Below are positions 9,770-19,900 of a stretch of 37,852 nt of DNA, one piece after another; positions within the stretch are counted from its first letter, which is position 1; each line of letters starts with the position of its first letter. The notes under the pieces were generated by a model. That model was not told the origin of the DNA. It saw nothing but the letters and a program-made list of their open reading frames with translations, and searched no databases. Position numbers and translations under genes: made by a program. The DNA comes from Tritrichomonas foetus (lineage: Eukaryota; Parabasalia; Tritrichomonadida; Tritrichomonadidae): the NCBI GenBank assembly GCA_001839685.1, contig MLAK01001371.1, positions 61,714 to 99,565 of the forward strand. The letters run 5' to 3'.

Positions 9770-10396
9770 ATGCTTCTTCAGTTTCTAATGATGGGCATGA
9801 TTCGTGCCTACACTAAAATAAATATTTTAGTTAATGGGAAAACGATCACAGCCATTATGAACGATTGCCCAACAACAAGGCAATTTTTGGATACATTACC
9901 TCTTTCGTTAACATTTTCAGATTATGCCTCATCTGAAAAGTTAACATATGAAGTTGGAGAATTAACAACAGAAGGATCACCAAGTGGATGCAGGTATAAA
10001 ACTAGTGACATTATTTACTACTCACCATGGAAAACTTTTTGTATTATTTATAATTTACAGGAACAATACTATAATGGTGTAATTAAAATGGGAACAATTG
10101 ATGGAAATGGAATTGGGAATTTTCAAATTGAGGGATCTGTCAAAGCTGATTTCTCACTAGCTAATGATGATGGTGATTCTGGATCAAGTTCTGAATCATC
10201 AAGTTTTGGATCTTCTTTTGACGGTTCAAATCCAGATCCTGAAACTAATTTGGATGGTGTCAAAACTCCAAAGAAATTGAATGGAGGTGAAATTGCGGGA
10301 ATTGCTGTTGGATCGGTTGCTTTTGTTGCAATTGTCGTTGGAATCATTATTTTCGTCGTGAAAAAGAGAACAAATGCAGAAACTGTCTCAGAATAA
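9770..10396 (+). CDS. Surface protein with cyclophilin-like domain and C-terminal membrane anchor
   Basis: A 208-aa protein from the ATG that follows the initiator; the frame extends to 9716 only via TTG. Layout: short hydrophobic N terminus (MLLQFLMMGM, possible signal peptide); a cyclophilin-like beta-barrel of the Cyclophil_like2 type at about residues 15-125, recognised from KINILVNGKTITAIMNDCPT, then LDTLPLSLTFSDY, then MGTIDG; a Ser/Asp/Gly-rich spacer (about 130-165); a transmembrane segment of Gly/Ile/Val/Ala (about 173-197); and a short KKRTNAETVSE tail. Topology would place the domain outside the cell or in a lumen. Bacterial homologues of this domain are soluble and poorly characterised, and prolyl isomerase activity should not be assumed. 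Its origin may be bacterial transfer; that is inference. Confidence 0.75.
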   Translation: MLLQFLMMGMIRAYTKINILVNGKTITAIMNDCPTTRQFLDTLPLSLTFSDYASSEKLTYEVGELTTEGSPSGCRYKTSDIIYYSPWKTFCIIYNLQEQYYNGVIKMGTIDGNGIGNFQIEGSVKADFSLANDDGDSGSSSESSSFGSSFDGSNPDPETNLDGVKTPKKLNGGEIAGIAVGSVAFVAIVVGIIIFVVKKRTNAETVSE

Positions 10397-10752
10397 TCAA
10401 ATTTACATCTCTTTCCGAAATAAAAACTGTATTGTAGCATTCTTTCATATTTTTCCCCCAAGGAATAATGATTGTGTTCATTCAATCTTTGAATGTTTAC
10501 TGAATTGCTATTTTAACAATAGGAACCTGGGTAAAAAATGTTTAAAAAAAAAGACCAGAAGATAAAATAACCATAAATAAATCAGTAAAAGAGATTCTTA
10601 TCCTAAAAGGTACAAAGAAGTAAAATCAAGAAGTAAATAAGTATAAAGAAAAGAGAAAGAATTATTGATAACTATTTACAAAACTATATCAAGTAACAAA
10701 TTATAAACATAACAAAACATAATATTAAAAAACAAAACAAAGCAGGACAAAA
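10397..10752. other. Convergent intergenic
   Basis: AT-rich, A-rich spacer between convergent genes; nothing recognisable apart from low-complexity A/T. Confidence 0.5.
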
Positions 10753-12009
10753 TTATAATCCATCACCTACAAAAGATGGGATGGCTTTGAATGAGTTTTT
10801 CACAGGATCATGAAATATTCGCCTTCCTGTAAGCTTGCCTTTTGATGGCCTCCTGATCAGCGAGATACTTGCCAGAAAAGGTCTGAAATTTGATGTTTTG
10901 CTGACAGTTAGTGCTAAATTCTTTTTCGGAGATCCCTTGGTGATCTGTTCAAAGAATTGGGCTTTATTGATTTCCATTGATTTCGATAAATCAATATTAG
11001 TTGTATCATCCTCATACACAAGGTTTTCGTATGAAGCTTCTGTTTTGCTGACAAACTGTTTTGACGGAAGGAAGAAACGATGAAATTCACCTTTTTCATC
11101 GATAATTAAATATCCTGCTTGTGATGTTGGATTAACATATTCACTTGATGAGAATACCGTTAAGACGAGACCGTTAACATTACTTTTGAATCCACCATCA
11201 ATAGATTCGTGTGCACGAATAATCATGCTCTTTCCAAATTGATTGAAGAATGCTTGACAAGCATTCCAACCATATCGATGTCCTCTCCCTCTTTGTGACG
11301 AAATATATTCAACTGCCCAATCAACAGGGTCCGACCAAACAAGGTCTGAAATAAACTTATCGTTGTCATCTTTGAATGGCAATTTGATGATTTCATTTAG
11401 TTCGGAAAGACTCCTGAGTTTCATCAAACGCTTACTGAGACCTCCATGAACACAAAAATAATTATTATCAATTGTGGCAGCAAAAGGGAGATAATCAAAT
11501 GCTTGATTATATTTTTCATAGAGTTCTTCGCTGTAACGTGCACAAACGGCCTCCTTAAAGCCATGGCTTCCGTTTACATGCCTAAATTCGTGATTTCCTC
11601 TGAGCAGAAAAATGTTGTTTGGATACTGCCTTGCAAGTAACAAAAGAAGTGTGACCGTTTCAATTTGATACTCACCTCGATCGACATAATCACCCAAAAA
11701 CAGAATTTTCAGATTGAATGGATCTTTGATGTCTTTCCATATTCGCAATAAATCAAAAAAGTTGCCGTGCAGGTCGCCGATGACAGCGAGTGGTGTATTA
11801 AGTTCAATAAACGGTTTGTTTGATTTTGAGAAAGCTTCAATGCAAGAATCAAGAAATTTCATCAATACGAATTCTTCGAATGATGGAAGTGGCGTTCCAC
11901 GACCAACTGTGGCGAGGTTGTCTGGCTCGATAGTTAAAAGGTGAAACATCTGCTCGAATATAAAAGAGGTCACTTTGGAATTAGAATTCGCAATGAGATC
12001 TTTGTCCAT
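10753..12009 (-). CDS. Serine/threonine protein phosphatase, PPP family (PP1-like)
   Basis: A 418-aa protein with the PPP metallophosphatase signature motifs in order: GDLHG (78-82), GDYVDRG (106-112) and GNHE (138-141). These are followed by CVHGG (186-190), a VWSDP segment and RAHE. Together they supply the bimetal ligands and the catalytic His. The usual PP1/PP2A 'SAPNYC' loop near the C-terminal end of the catalytic core is replaced by SSSEYVNPTS, a variation I associate with expanded protist phosphatase sets. About 90 residues after the core (from about 330) are unlike PP1 tails and rich in Lys, Ser and Thr, so they may be regulatory. It removes phosphate from Ser/Thr of unknown substrates. 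The ATG start is consistent with the family's length. Confidence 0.92.
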   Translation of the reverse strand: MDKDLIANSNSKVTSFIFEQMFHLLTIEPDNLATVGRGTPLPSFEEFVLMKFLDSCIEAFSKSNKPFIELNTPLAVIGDLHGNFFDLLRIWKDIKDPFNLKILFLGDYVDRGEYQIETVTLLLLLARQYPNNIFLLRGNHEFRHVNGSHGFKEAVCARYSEELYEKYNQAFDYLPFAATIDNNYFCVHGGLSKRLMKLRSLSELNEIIKLPFKDDNDKFISDLVWSDPVDWAVEYISSQRGRGHRYGWNACQAFFNQFGKSMIIRAHESIDGGFKSNVNGLVLTVFSSSEYVNPTSQAGYLIIDEKGEFHRFFLPSKQFVSKTEASYENLVYEDDTTNIDLSKSMEINKAQFFEQITKGSPKKNLALTVSKTSNFRPFLASISLIRRPSKGKLTGRRIFHDPVKNSFKAIPSFVGDGL

Positions 12010-12736
12010 TTGGTGATATATTTGAGAATATTTCGCGTCTCATAGAAAATTGAATGATATATTCAAATTATTGAATTAAAATATAAAATAATGTGGATTC
12101 ACTTTATTTAATGTTATCATTTAAATTCGTTTTATATAAGTGAAGATCATGATCTGAGAACTTCTTCCTTATCTTTCATATTTACTTCATTAAATCGTTG
12201 GAATAAGAGAAGATGAATCATCACCAATATGAAAAATTCAATGTTTTTTCTATGATTTCGATTTAATCCAATTTTGATTCATTATTTTAAACTATTCAAA
12301 AATTCAATAACATCCATAAATTCTGTATAATAAGAATAAACAATTCAAATTACAATGGATCAAATTATCTAATTGAAAGTCATATTGAAAATATGAGAAA
12401 TAATTCAATTATCTCTGTGAAAAGTCATCGTTGAATTGATATGATTTGAATAACAAGTATTCAATCATGAGATGGATTTATCTAAAAATCCAACAATGTC
12501 TAAATCATGTCTATTGTTTGATATTATTTATTGCATTCTTTATGCAATGTGACTCTTCACAATATCTATGAATGGTTTTAAAGCGACTTCATCAAGATTA
12601 CTAAAAATTCATTCTTTACCAAGTTTCAATGGATATGTATGATTGAAAAAAGTTAAATATTGATTTTCTGTAAAAATGAACATCCCAAAATATCGATGAA
12701 AAATAATTTTATTCGCAAACATATTTGTTATTTTGG
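12010..12736. other. Intergenic, no gene seen
   Basis: 727 bases of AT-rich DNA upstream of the phosphatase and downstream of the RGG/Asn-rich gene. A TCACCA close to the phosphatase ATG is one base off the initiator consensus. Confidence 0.5.
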
Positions 12737-13384
12737 CTATTCAGTTTTGGGAGGTGGGTCCTGCTTAGGCTGATTGTTTAGGCGAGTTGGAATGAAATCT
12801 TTCGCCTCTTTAATATTATCACGGCTACTTTCCCTCATTGGATTTCCGACATGATTATTACTACTGTTGTTATTGTTATTATTAGTAGTATTGTTGTTAG
12901 TATTATTGTTGTGATTTTTAGGTGACCAGTTGTTGTTATGGAAATTCTTTCTTCCGCTATCGTGCGAATTTCGCCTTTTAATTTCACCATCTTTTCTTCC
13001 TCCTCTGCCACCGCGGTTTCCCTTCGATGAGCCACCTCGTGTCCCACTGGGACTGTCTTTGTATATGTGCACTTGCCGCTGGTGATTGTAAAAGTGCCCT
13101 TGGTTCCTTGTGGACGGATTGATATAATCGCTCTTATCATATCCTTCATCAAAGTCTCCTCTATTCCCCATAACTGACGCCCTCTCGAGTGAGACGTCGT
13201 ACTGGATCAACTCTATTGCGACGTTTGCTGACTGGCTTCTTTTGACTGAGTTTTGATGACTGTCGGAATGAATTCTGGTTGGCTGGAAAGAGGGGCGTCT
13301 CCCTGATTGAGCGCCTGATGGTTCGCCCTCTGTATTCTTGAGGATTGGCACAAAATCTGAACTCATGCTTGTCGCTTGATTCAT
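12737..13384 (-). CDS. Disordered RGG/Asn-rich protein, possibly RNA-binding
   Basis: A 215-aa low-complexity protein without a folded domain that I recognise. Residues 110-135 hold Gly/Arg clusters (TRGGSSKGNRGGRGGRK) typical of RNA-binding RGG boxes. Residues about 148-180 are an Asn tract with scattered His, Thr and Ser. Short related motifs occur near both ends: SDFVPIL (9-15) and KDFIPTRL (near 195). The base composition is richer in G/C than the flanks and the frame is intact from an ATG, supporting a real gene. The Asn tract is encoded by an AAT/AAC repeat prone to slippage. Role is inferred from composition only; cytoplasmic mRNA binding is plausible. Confidence 0.7.
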   Translation of the reverse strand: MNQATSMSSDFVPILKNTEGEPSGAQSGRRPSFQPTRIHSDSHQNSVKRSQSANVAIELIQYDVSLERASVMGNRGDFDEGYDKSDYINPSTRNQGHFYNHQRQVHIYKDSPSGTRGGSSKGNRGGRGGRKDGEIKRRNSHDSGRKNFHNNNWSPKNHNNNTNNNTTNNNNNNSSNNHVGNPMRESSRDNIKEAKDFIPTRLNNQPKQDPPPKTE

Positions 13385-13785
13385 TTTTTATTGCTCGGCA
13401 AATTGTAATAAACTTCTATCTAGTTTGACCATATTAACTCTGAAAAAAAATCACAACGCTGACAATTTTTCCAATAATCAATTCAAATCGAACTCCGAAT
13501 TTGAATATTTTATTTTTGACAAAAATATTTTACATATCACAATCATTTGAATAATAATTTTATTAATTAATAATTTTTTTCCGTACTTATATGGTCTTTT
13601 TGTCATAATTATCGACCATATAAAACCACAAAAAGTAGATAGTTAAAATGGCTAATATTTCTATATATTGAGGTAAATATGCTAGGATATAAACGTTTCA
13701 TTTGAGAAAAGTGCTAAAAATCATTGTTTACTTCTAAATATAATGAAAATCAAATTATTCCTGAGTTTATTTCATCCATATTTTA
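13385..13785. other. Divergent promoter region
   Basis: About 400 bases between divergent genes. No strong initiator is seen at either end; TCATCC at about 13772 is near the start of the oxidoreductase gene but off consensus. Confidence 0.4.
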
Positions 13786-15009
13786 ATGAGCAAATATATT
13801 CTGAAAAAGTTAACAAAAAACATGTGTTTTTGTAGAATGAGAAGTATCTTGTTCACGCCCCATAAAATTGGGCATGTGAATATTAAGAACAGATTTATTA
13901 GATCTGCTACATGTGAAAACTTGAGTCAGAAGAATGGATTGCCATTGCCAAAATTATTTTCGATGATGAAGCAACTTGCTGATGGCGAAGTTGGTCTCAT
14001 TATCCCAGGATATGTCTATCCATCCAATGATTCAATTTCATGGGGTGGCCAAGTTGGAATGACTTCACAATTACATTCTGACATTTGGAAGCCAACAATT
14101 GAATATATTCACTCTCGTCATTCTCGGATTTTCTTCCAGGTATGTCATTGTGGATCCAGGACATCACCAGAATTAATTGGAGGAAAGAATCTAAAAAGTG
14201 TATCAGGATTAATCAAAGGCACAGAAATTTTGACTAATGCAGAAATCGAAGACATTATTGCAAATTTCACAAATTGTGCAAAACTGATTCAATCTTCTGG
14301 TGCTGATGGAATTCAACTTCACGCCGCACACGGATATCTGCTTTCTGAATTTCTATCACCTTTTTATAACAGAAGAGAAGATAAGTGGGGAAAAGACAAA
14401 TTACGAATAATTAAAGAAATCGTAAAAGAAATTAGAAAATCAACAAATCTTGCAATTTCTCTAAAAATGAATGGCCATGATTGCATTGATGGTGGAGTTA
14501 CTCCAAAAATTTGCGCTTCTTATATAAATGAACTCCTTCAAAATGATGAAAACATTAATCTTGAAAATTCAAGAATTGACATGTTTGAAATTTCTTGTGG
14601 TTTTTCGAATCTCATGACAACGATCCGTAGTGATGTTGATTTGAAGAGAATTTATAAAGGAATGAGTGAGGACAATAAAAAGTATATAAGTAGTGTCTTA
14701 AATCAAGCTGATCAAAAATATCCATATTTTGAAGGTTATAATGCCAAATTTGCTGATGAAATTCGAAAATTAGCACCAAAGGCAACTTTGGCTGTTGTTG
14801 GTGGAAATAGAGACTTCAACAAAATGCAAAAGCTGATCATTGATAATACTGTTGACTTTGTATCAATGTCTAGACCATTTATCAGACAGCCTCATCTACT
14901 TCGAACATATCAAGATGCTTTGACAACAAAAAGTGACTGTACTAGTTGTGGTGAATGCATTATAAAGCCAACAGATAAATCACTCGCATGTACATTTACT
15001 CACGAATAG
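13786..15009 (+). CDS. Old Yellow Enzyme-type NADH:flavin oxidoreductase
   Basis: A 407-aa FMN-dependent TIM-barrel oxidoreductase. The OYE start block is at about residues 21-45 (ILFTPHKIGHVNIKNRF then RSATCE). The active-site block LHAAHGYLLSEFLSP contains H179, H182 and Y184, equivalent to the substrate-binding His pair and the Tyr proton donor of the YqjM class. The C-terminal VVGGNRD and VSMSRPFI segments bind the FMN phosphate in the family. The protein ends shortly after a cysteine cluster (CTSCGEC, then C about 12 residues on), like the cluster region of 2,4-dienoyl-CoA reductases, but lacks the second FAD/NAD domain of those enzymes. It would reduce activated C=C bonds or nitro compounds. 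The 20 residues before the domain may be an over-long start; Met13 or Met18 are alternatives. Confidence 0.9.
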   Translation: MSKYILKKLTKNMCFCRMRSILFTPHKIGHVNIKNRFIRSATCENLSQKNGLPLPKLFSMMKQLADGEVGLIIPGYVYPSNDSISWGGQVGMTSQLHSDIWKPTIEYIHSRHSRIFFQVCHCGSRTSPELIGGKNLKSVSGLIKGTEILTNAEIEDIIANFTNCAKLIQSSGADGIQLHAAHGYLLSEFLSPFYNRREDKWGKDKLRIIKEIVKEIRKSTNLAISLKMNGHDCIDGGVTPKICASYINELLQNDENINLENSRIDMFEISCGFSNLMTTIRSDVDLKRIYKGMSEDNKKYISSVLNQADQKYPYFEGYNAKFADEIRKLAPKATLAVVGGNRDFNKMQKLIIDNTVDFVSMSRPFIRQPHLLRTYQDALTTKSDCTSCGECIIKPTDKSLACTFTHE

Positions 15010-15322
15010 AATAAATTTATTTTTTGTGATATGCATTTCTTTGTCCTCATTTATTATATTTTCATTATTTTAGGAAATGAATTACTTTTTGTGATTGATA
15101 TTTGATGTTAGAGTATAATCACTGTATTTGGGCTAACTTTCTCATCATGATGATCACTTTAATTCAAAAAGTTTTAACATATCACAAAATTTCTGAGATG
15201 ACGATAATTTTTCCAATACAACCACAAACTTTTTACATGTCTAACTTGAGTTTTTGAAAGTGGATTCAGAAATTATACAATTGAATGGTTTATGAATATT
15301 TCAGATAGCATTTGTTTACAAA
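15010..15322. other. Intergenic, no gene seen
   Basis: AT-rich spacer between two genes on the same strand; no consensus initiator just before 15323. Confidence 0.4.
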
Positions 15323-16627
15323 ATGATCCCTTATTTTAGTCCCTCTTTTCTTGCTCTTTTCGATGAAGATTCTACGCCACTTTCTTCAGTTATGAACTAT
15401 CCCCAACTTTCTGCTGCTTCTCGGGCAGATGCGGGGCTCGTCAATCACTATTTATCTCATCACATACAGGAAATTTTAGATATCGTTCTCACTGATAATA
15501 CAGAGCCATATGTTTCGACATTTATCAATATCCTTTCATTCTCAGTATCCGACATCTTCCGCGCAGTGCTTCGTGGTTCTCGCTTTTCCGACATGGCAGC
15601 AGAAATTTTATCCGACCAAAAATCATCTGAAAAAGTTATATCAAGATTAGCGACGATAACCCTATCGTTACTCATCAACGTTCCAGAAGAAGCGACCAAG
15701 CAATGCGGCTTCATTTATCACCTTCTCAAGCGTATCAATATTAATACAGTATACGATCTTTTTAATACAATTCTCGCAGACGATGAAAGGTGCCTACCTG
15801 CCCGAACATGGCTCCATTTATTCGCATTTCCTGAATTCATTTTACGAGAGCTTGAAAACATCGATTACGAAGGATTTGAAAGCCAAGAAGTCGTTCCGTA
15901 CTATGACAAGACCTACTCGATTACTTCCGCGCTCTATGTTTTAATCGCGAAAACTACCAAAACTGATACGTTGAAGGACGACTTTTTGAGTCCTAAAGCG
16001 GCCAAAATTCTGAAAAAGTCATTTACTCATCGTCCGCCCAATTATGTATTGAATTCACGATGGAAAGCCATCAGATGCATTGTTTGCGAAAAGAACTTAG
16101 AAGAGTTTCGCCCACTTTTTGATGAAGCCATAACAATTCTTTCCGAAGAAACGAAGAAGCTTGCCGAATATCACGTGAATGCGATATATTTCATTATTTC
16201 GATGATCAAACTTGATCAGTCTTTAGCCCAAAAAGCGGTTGATTCGAAGCTGCCAAATTGGATTCTCGGTCTTGTTCTTCAGTTTCAGAACAGCAGCATA
16301 TTGCATACTGCATTTCGAAGTTTTGTGACAGACTTGATTGATATTAAGCCGCTTGGACAGAATATAATTGATATATACACGCCAATGCTTGCTGAGTCTG
16401 CTCGCGTGAAATCGAATAAAGTCCTACGACCGACCATTTTTGCACTTATCGAGACAATTCGAGACGCTGCAACGAGAAATCCTGAGTATGCCGAAAGTTT
16501 ACGAATAATTGTGGAGTTTGGGGAGATTTGTGCGACTGAAGTCCCTGAGTATCGTACACAAAGTACCATGCCGTATGGAGGAAAGATGAAAAGTTCTCTT
16601 TCCGACTTTTTTGCCAACTTCCTTTGA
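15323..16627 (+). CDS. Armadillo/HEAT-like helical-repeat protein, 434 aa
   Basis: I recognise no named family. The sequence is a near-continuous series of amphipathic helices of 15-20 residues with Leu/Ile/Val spacing, for example ISRLATITLSLLINVP, the YHVNAIYFIISMIK segment and LRPTIFALIETIRDAA. This pattern is characteristic of ARM/HEAT alpha-solenoids. The start MIPYFSPSFLALFDEDS and the overall layout could fit trichomonad proteins distantly like SAPS (PP6 regulatory subunit) proteins, but I cannot confirm this. No membrane segment or signal peptide. G/C content is higher than the flanks, as expected of a true coding gene. Likely a protein-interaction scaffold; function unknown. Confidence 0.75.
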   Translation: MIPYFSPSFLALFDEDSTPLSSVMNYPQLSAASRADAGLVNHYLSHHIQEILDIVLTDNTEPYVSTFINILSFSVSDIFRAVLRGSRFSDMAAEILSDQKSSEKVISRLATITLSLLINVPEEATKQCGFIYHLLKRININTVYDLFNTILADDERCLPARTWLHLFAFPEFILRELENIDYEGFESQEVVPYYDKTYSITSALYVLIAKTTKTDTLKDDFLSPKAAKILKKSFTHRPPNYVLNSRWKAIRCIVCEKNLEEFRPLFDEAITILSEETKKLAEYHVNAIYFIISMIKLDQSLAQKAVDSKLPNWILGLVLQFQNSSILHTAFRSFVTDLIDIKPLGQNIIDIYTPMLAESARVKSNKVLRPTIFALIETIRDAATRNPEYAESLRIIVEFGEICATEVPEYRTQSTMPYGGKMKSSLSDFFANFL

Positions 16628-16958
16628 ATTTTTGATGTTGTCACTTTTTTTATATGTAACTTTTTTGTTGGATTGTTTGTAAATATTATAGAAGTTCTCA
16701 TTGCTTTCTTTTTTTATAATTAGTTTTTTTCCCCTACCAGTCTTCATCTAAATTTGGTGTTTAAAAATCATATGTATAATTAGCTATTCTTATCATGATG
16801 CTACACATCAAGATAAAAACAAAGATCAAAATAAAAACAAAAACAAATAAATAAATAAAACGAAGGAGAAATTTCACATTTAATAACCTAAAAAATAAAA
16901 ATAACTCTTTGTAGAAGCCTTTTCGTAAAGAAAACAAAAAGACAAAAAATTCACAAAT
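16628..16958. other. Convergent intergenic
   Basis: AT-rich spacer with low-complexity AAATA and AAAACA runs around 16810-16860; no gene recognised. Confidence 0.5.
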
Positions 16959-19900
16959 TCAGCATCCTGAGGCAATTACTGCACCTTCCATGATTTTCCC
17001 ATTAATCAAATTCTTCAGTGCCTCCACAACTTTCTCCGATGGAAAAGCATCAGCCGAATTATTCACAAGTGAAACGCATCTTTCTTTTTCTTCTTTTGTA
17101 CAGGATCTCAAAAATTCATATAACAAAACGTAACTTTGCAAAAAGTTTGAACCAAGCATTGGCACCTTGGCAAACACGAAATAAGTTCGATCAAAACCTT
17201 CAAATTGTTGAAAGATAGAATTTAAATAAAGTCTACGATTTGTTGAATTTGGAGCAATTTGAAAGAATCGCTGCAAATGTTTTACTTTCTTTGACTTTAA
17301 TTCTGTAATTTTTCGATCATTTTTTGCAGAGTTTCCAAGTTTTTCATTAGATATGATCCAATCTATACAATCAGAGTAAGTCTGTGCAATATTATAGAGA
17401 CAATTGTCACACTTTTGGACATTACCCATAAATGTTTGAATGACTTGGTTTGTTTGTGAACTAGGTTTTGATATTTTCAACAAGTCACTCATAACTGGTT
17501 CGTAATAAACAAAAGAAGCTGAAGAAGGGGGAATTGAAAACGCAACATTTATTGCTTGTGGAGTGAAAGTTGATTTAATCGAATGGAAATTCGGATGTTT
17601 TAGAGCAGTTTGAAAGATGGCAGCAATGACAGACGCAAATTCTTTAGACTCTTTATAATTGTTTGCAATCTTAAAGAAAAGTGGCATCGACATCTCAAAT
17701 AAACAAAAAGAAGGCATTGACGCACTCGGATGAAGAAGAATTTGTAACGCTTTCATAGCGATAAATTTAGTTGAATAAAAAGTGGAATTTAATAAGGCAT
17801 GCATTCCCATTTTTGACATTCGGAAGGAGGATAGACTTGCTGATACAAAACTTGTTGTCATTGGTCCCAAATAAACAGAATTTTGTTTCAACTTTAAATC
17901 AAAATCATTGAAAAATGATACAATTTTTTGTGTAGGACGTATAAATAAGAAAACATAGTTAAAAATGGCAGATATTTCAATATGTAATGAATCAATGTCA
18001 GAATTTCTTATTGGCTCAAAGAAATCAAATAGTGATTCTAAAAATGGAACTGCCGGATTTTGCGCGAAATTTTTGGTAGTTGATGAGTTTTTAGTAAGTG
18101 AAAAAACAAAAGAATGAACAAGACGAAGAATAAATAAAATTTTCAAATTTGATTGGATTTCTGATATTTCTTCAAAAATCGATTGGATGAACTGTTTGAG
18201 TTCATCCCCAGAATAGGAAAAACGTTGAATCCAAAAACAGAGTCGTTTGAGCCATATTTTCTTTAATTCAAAATGATATCGAAATATTAGACTGAATTGT
18301 CTTTCGGTATCTAGAATTACTGCAAAATCATATAAAGTGACGTTGTTTGGATCTGATGAGTTAACATTTAGTAAAAGTGGTGTATTTTCATCAGCATTTA
18401 ATATTTTTAGAATTTCTTTGAAAATATGTTGTTTGACATTAGATGTTTGATTATTTCCATTATTTACTGGCTTACTTTCAATGGTAACTTTGGTGATTAA
18501 AACTGGTAAAAGTTCCTGATAGTTCAAAAGTTTGATAATTGTGTCATCAGGAATGGAAAGATTGAATTTAATTGAATAATTTATTGCATTTTTGATGTAT
18601 TTTACGGAATCAGGCAATCTTTCAAGTAGCCTTTCAAAACTTTGGTGGAATAATTCTTGACTGATTTTCAATTCACTATGTAAAAAGAAAGAATTAATTA
18701 ATGCTGGACAAAATGGAAACTTTCCAAAAAACAATCCGGGAATCAATGAGGGTATCGTTTCCTGAACATCACAGTCATTGCCATTTTTGTTTTCAGTATT
18801 TTCTGAATGTGCACTTGCCATGATTTTATATTCACCTCGGGTGATAGTTTTTTGGAAACTCATTTTGGAAATTTCTTTTACAATTTCTGGATTTTTGATT
18901 TCAAATAGTTCTCGATGCTCAAATACAAATCTTAAATGATTGAAATCAAGATTATTTATATCTTCAATAATAATTGGCGCTTCAATAAAGTTAATATTTA
19001 ATTGAGAAATCAACAATGAATTAAATTGCTCTTGAGTAAGGTTGAATTTTCCCCTTTTCAATTTCATTTGGAAAAGTTTATATTGAGCTTCATTTAATTT
19101 AGTTTTAATTTTTGCTTCATAAACTTCATTATTTGACATCATTCTAAATAGTGAAGCCAAAATCGGAACACTTACATCGGGATCAACTAAAATACGATCT
19201 ATGATTTTTACTAGAAATGGAATTAAAGCTTTATCATCATGTTTCATTTCATCACATGCTAATGCTGCAGTTTTATATGTTCTACATTCAGTGAGAACTT
19301 TTAGGATTTGTTCATAAGAAATATGGCAGAGTTTAATTACGTTTGGATTCAATTGAATCATTTCAGGAAACACAGAAATGGCATTACCAAATTCCTGTTG
19401 TACCAAAAACTTAAAAATAGAAAATAGACTCTTTGTAACAGTATTTTTCGATAATAAATCTGATGAAACTATGTCAGTTTCAACAATAGAGAGCATATTT
19501 GGTACAGAGATATTATTGTCATCTTTTTTAACTAAATTTGGAAGATTTAACTCACATTGTGTATATGAACGATAGAGTGCACAAATCCAATTAATTCCAT
19601 AATTCGCTAAATCTTGATCAGCATGAAAATAAATTTTTCTTAATAAGGCAAACCCATTTCCAACAATTTTCAAATTGAAATTAAATAAAATCATTTCTTT
19701 CACAAGTGAATTAAATTGAACAAAACGTTCATGCCCAAATTCATTAATCAAGGAATTCAAAATCAATAGTATTTTCTGGCAAATTTTCACATCAAATAAA
19801 TCGCATGAATAAATGAATTGAATAATGATTTCCAGAGTATCTTGGGTAGCTAATTTACATAAATTTTGAATTGCATTTGCAGAAAGTTTATTATATGGAG

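Noticed and set aside
10123..10485. 120-codon minus-strand frame over the cyclophilin-like gene
   Set aside because: An antisense shadow of the acidic spacer and membrane segment; no start signal.
12737..13384. PAM2-like motifs (DFVP/DFIP) in the RGG/Asn-rich protein
   Set aside because: The Leu-Asn-Pro half of the motif is missing, so binding to poly(A)-binding protein is not supported.
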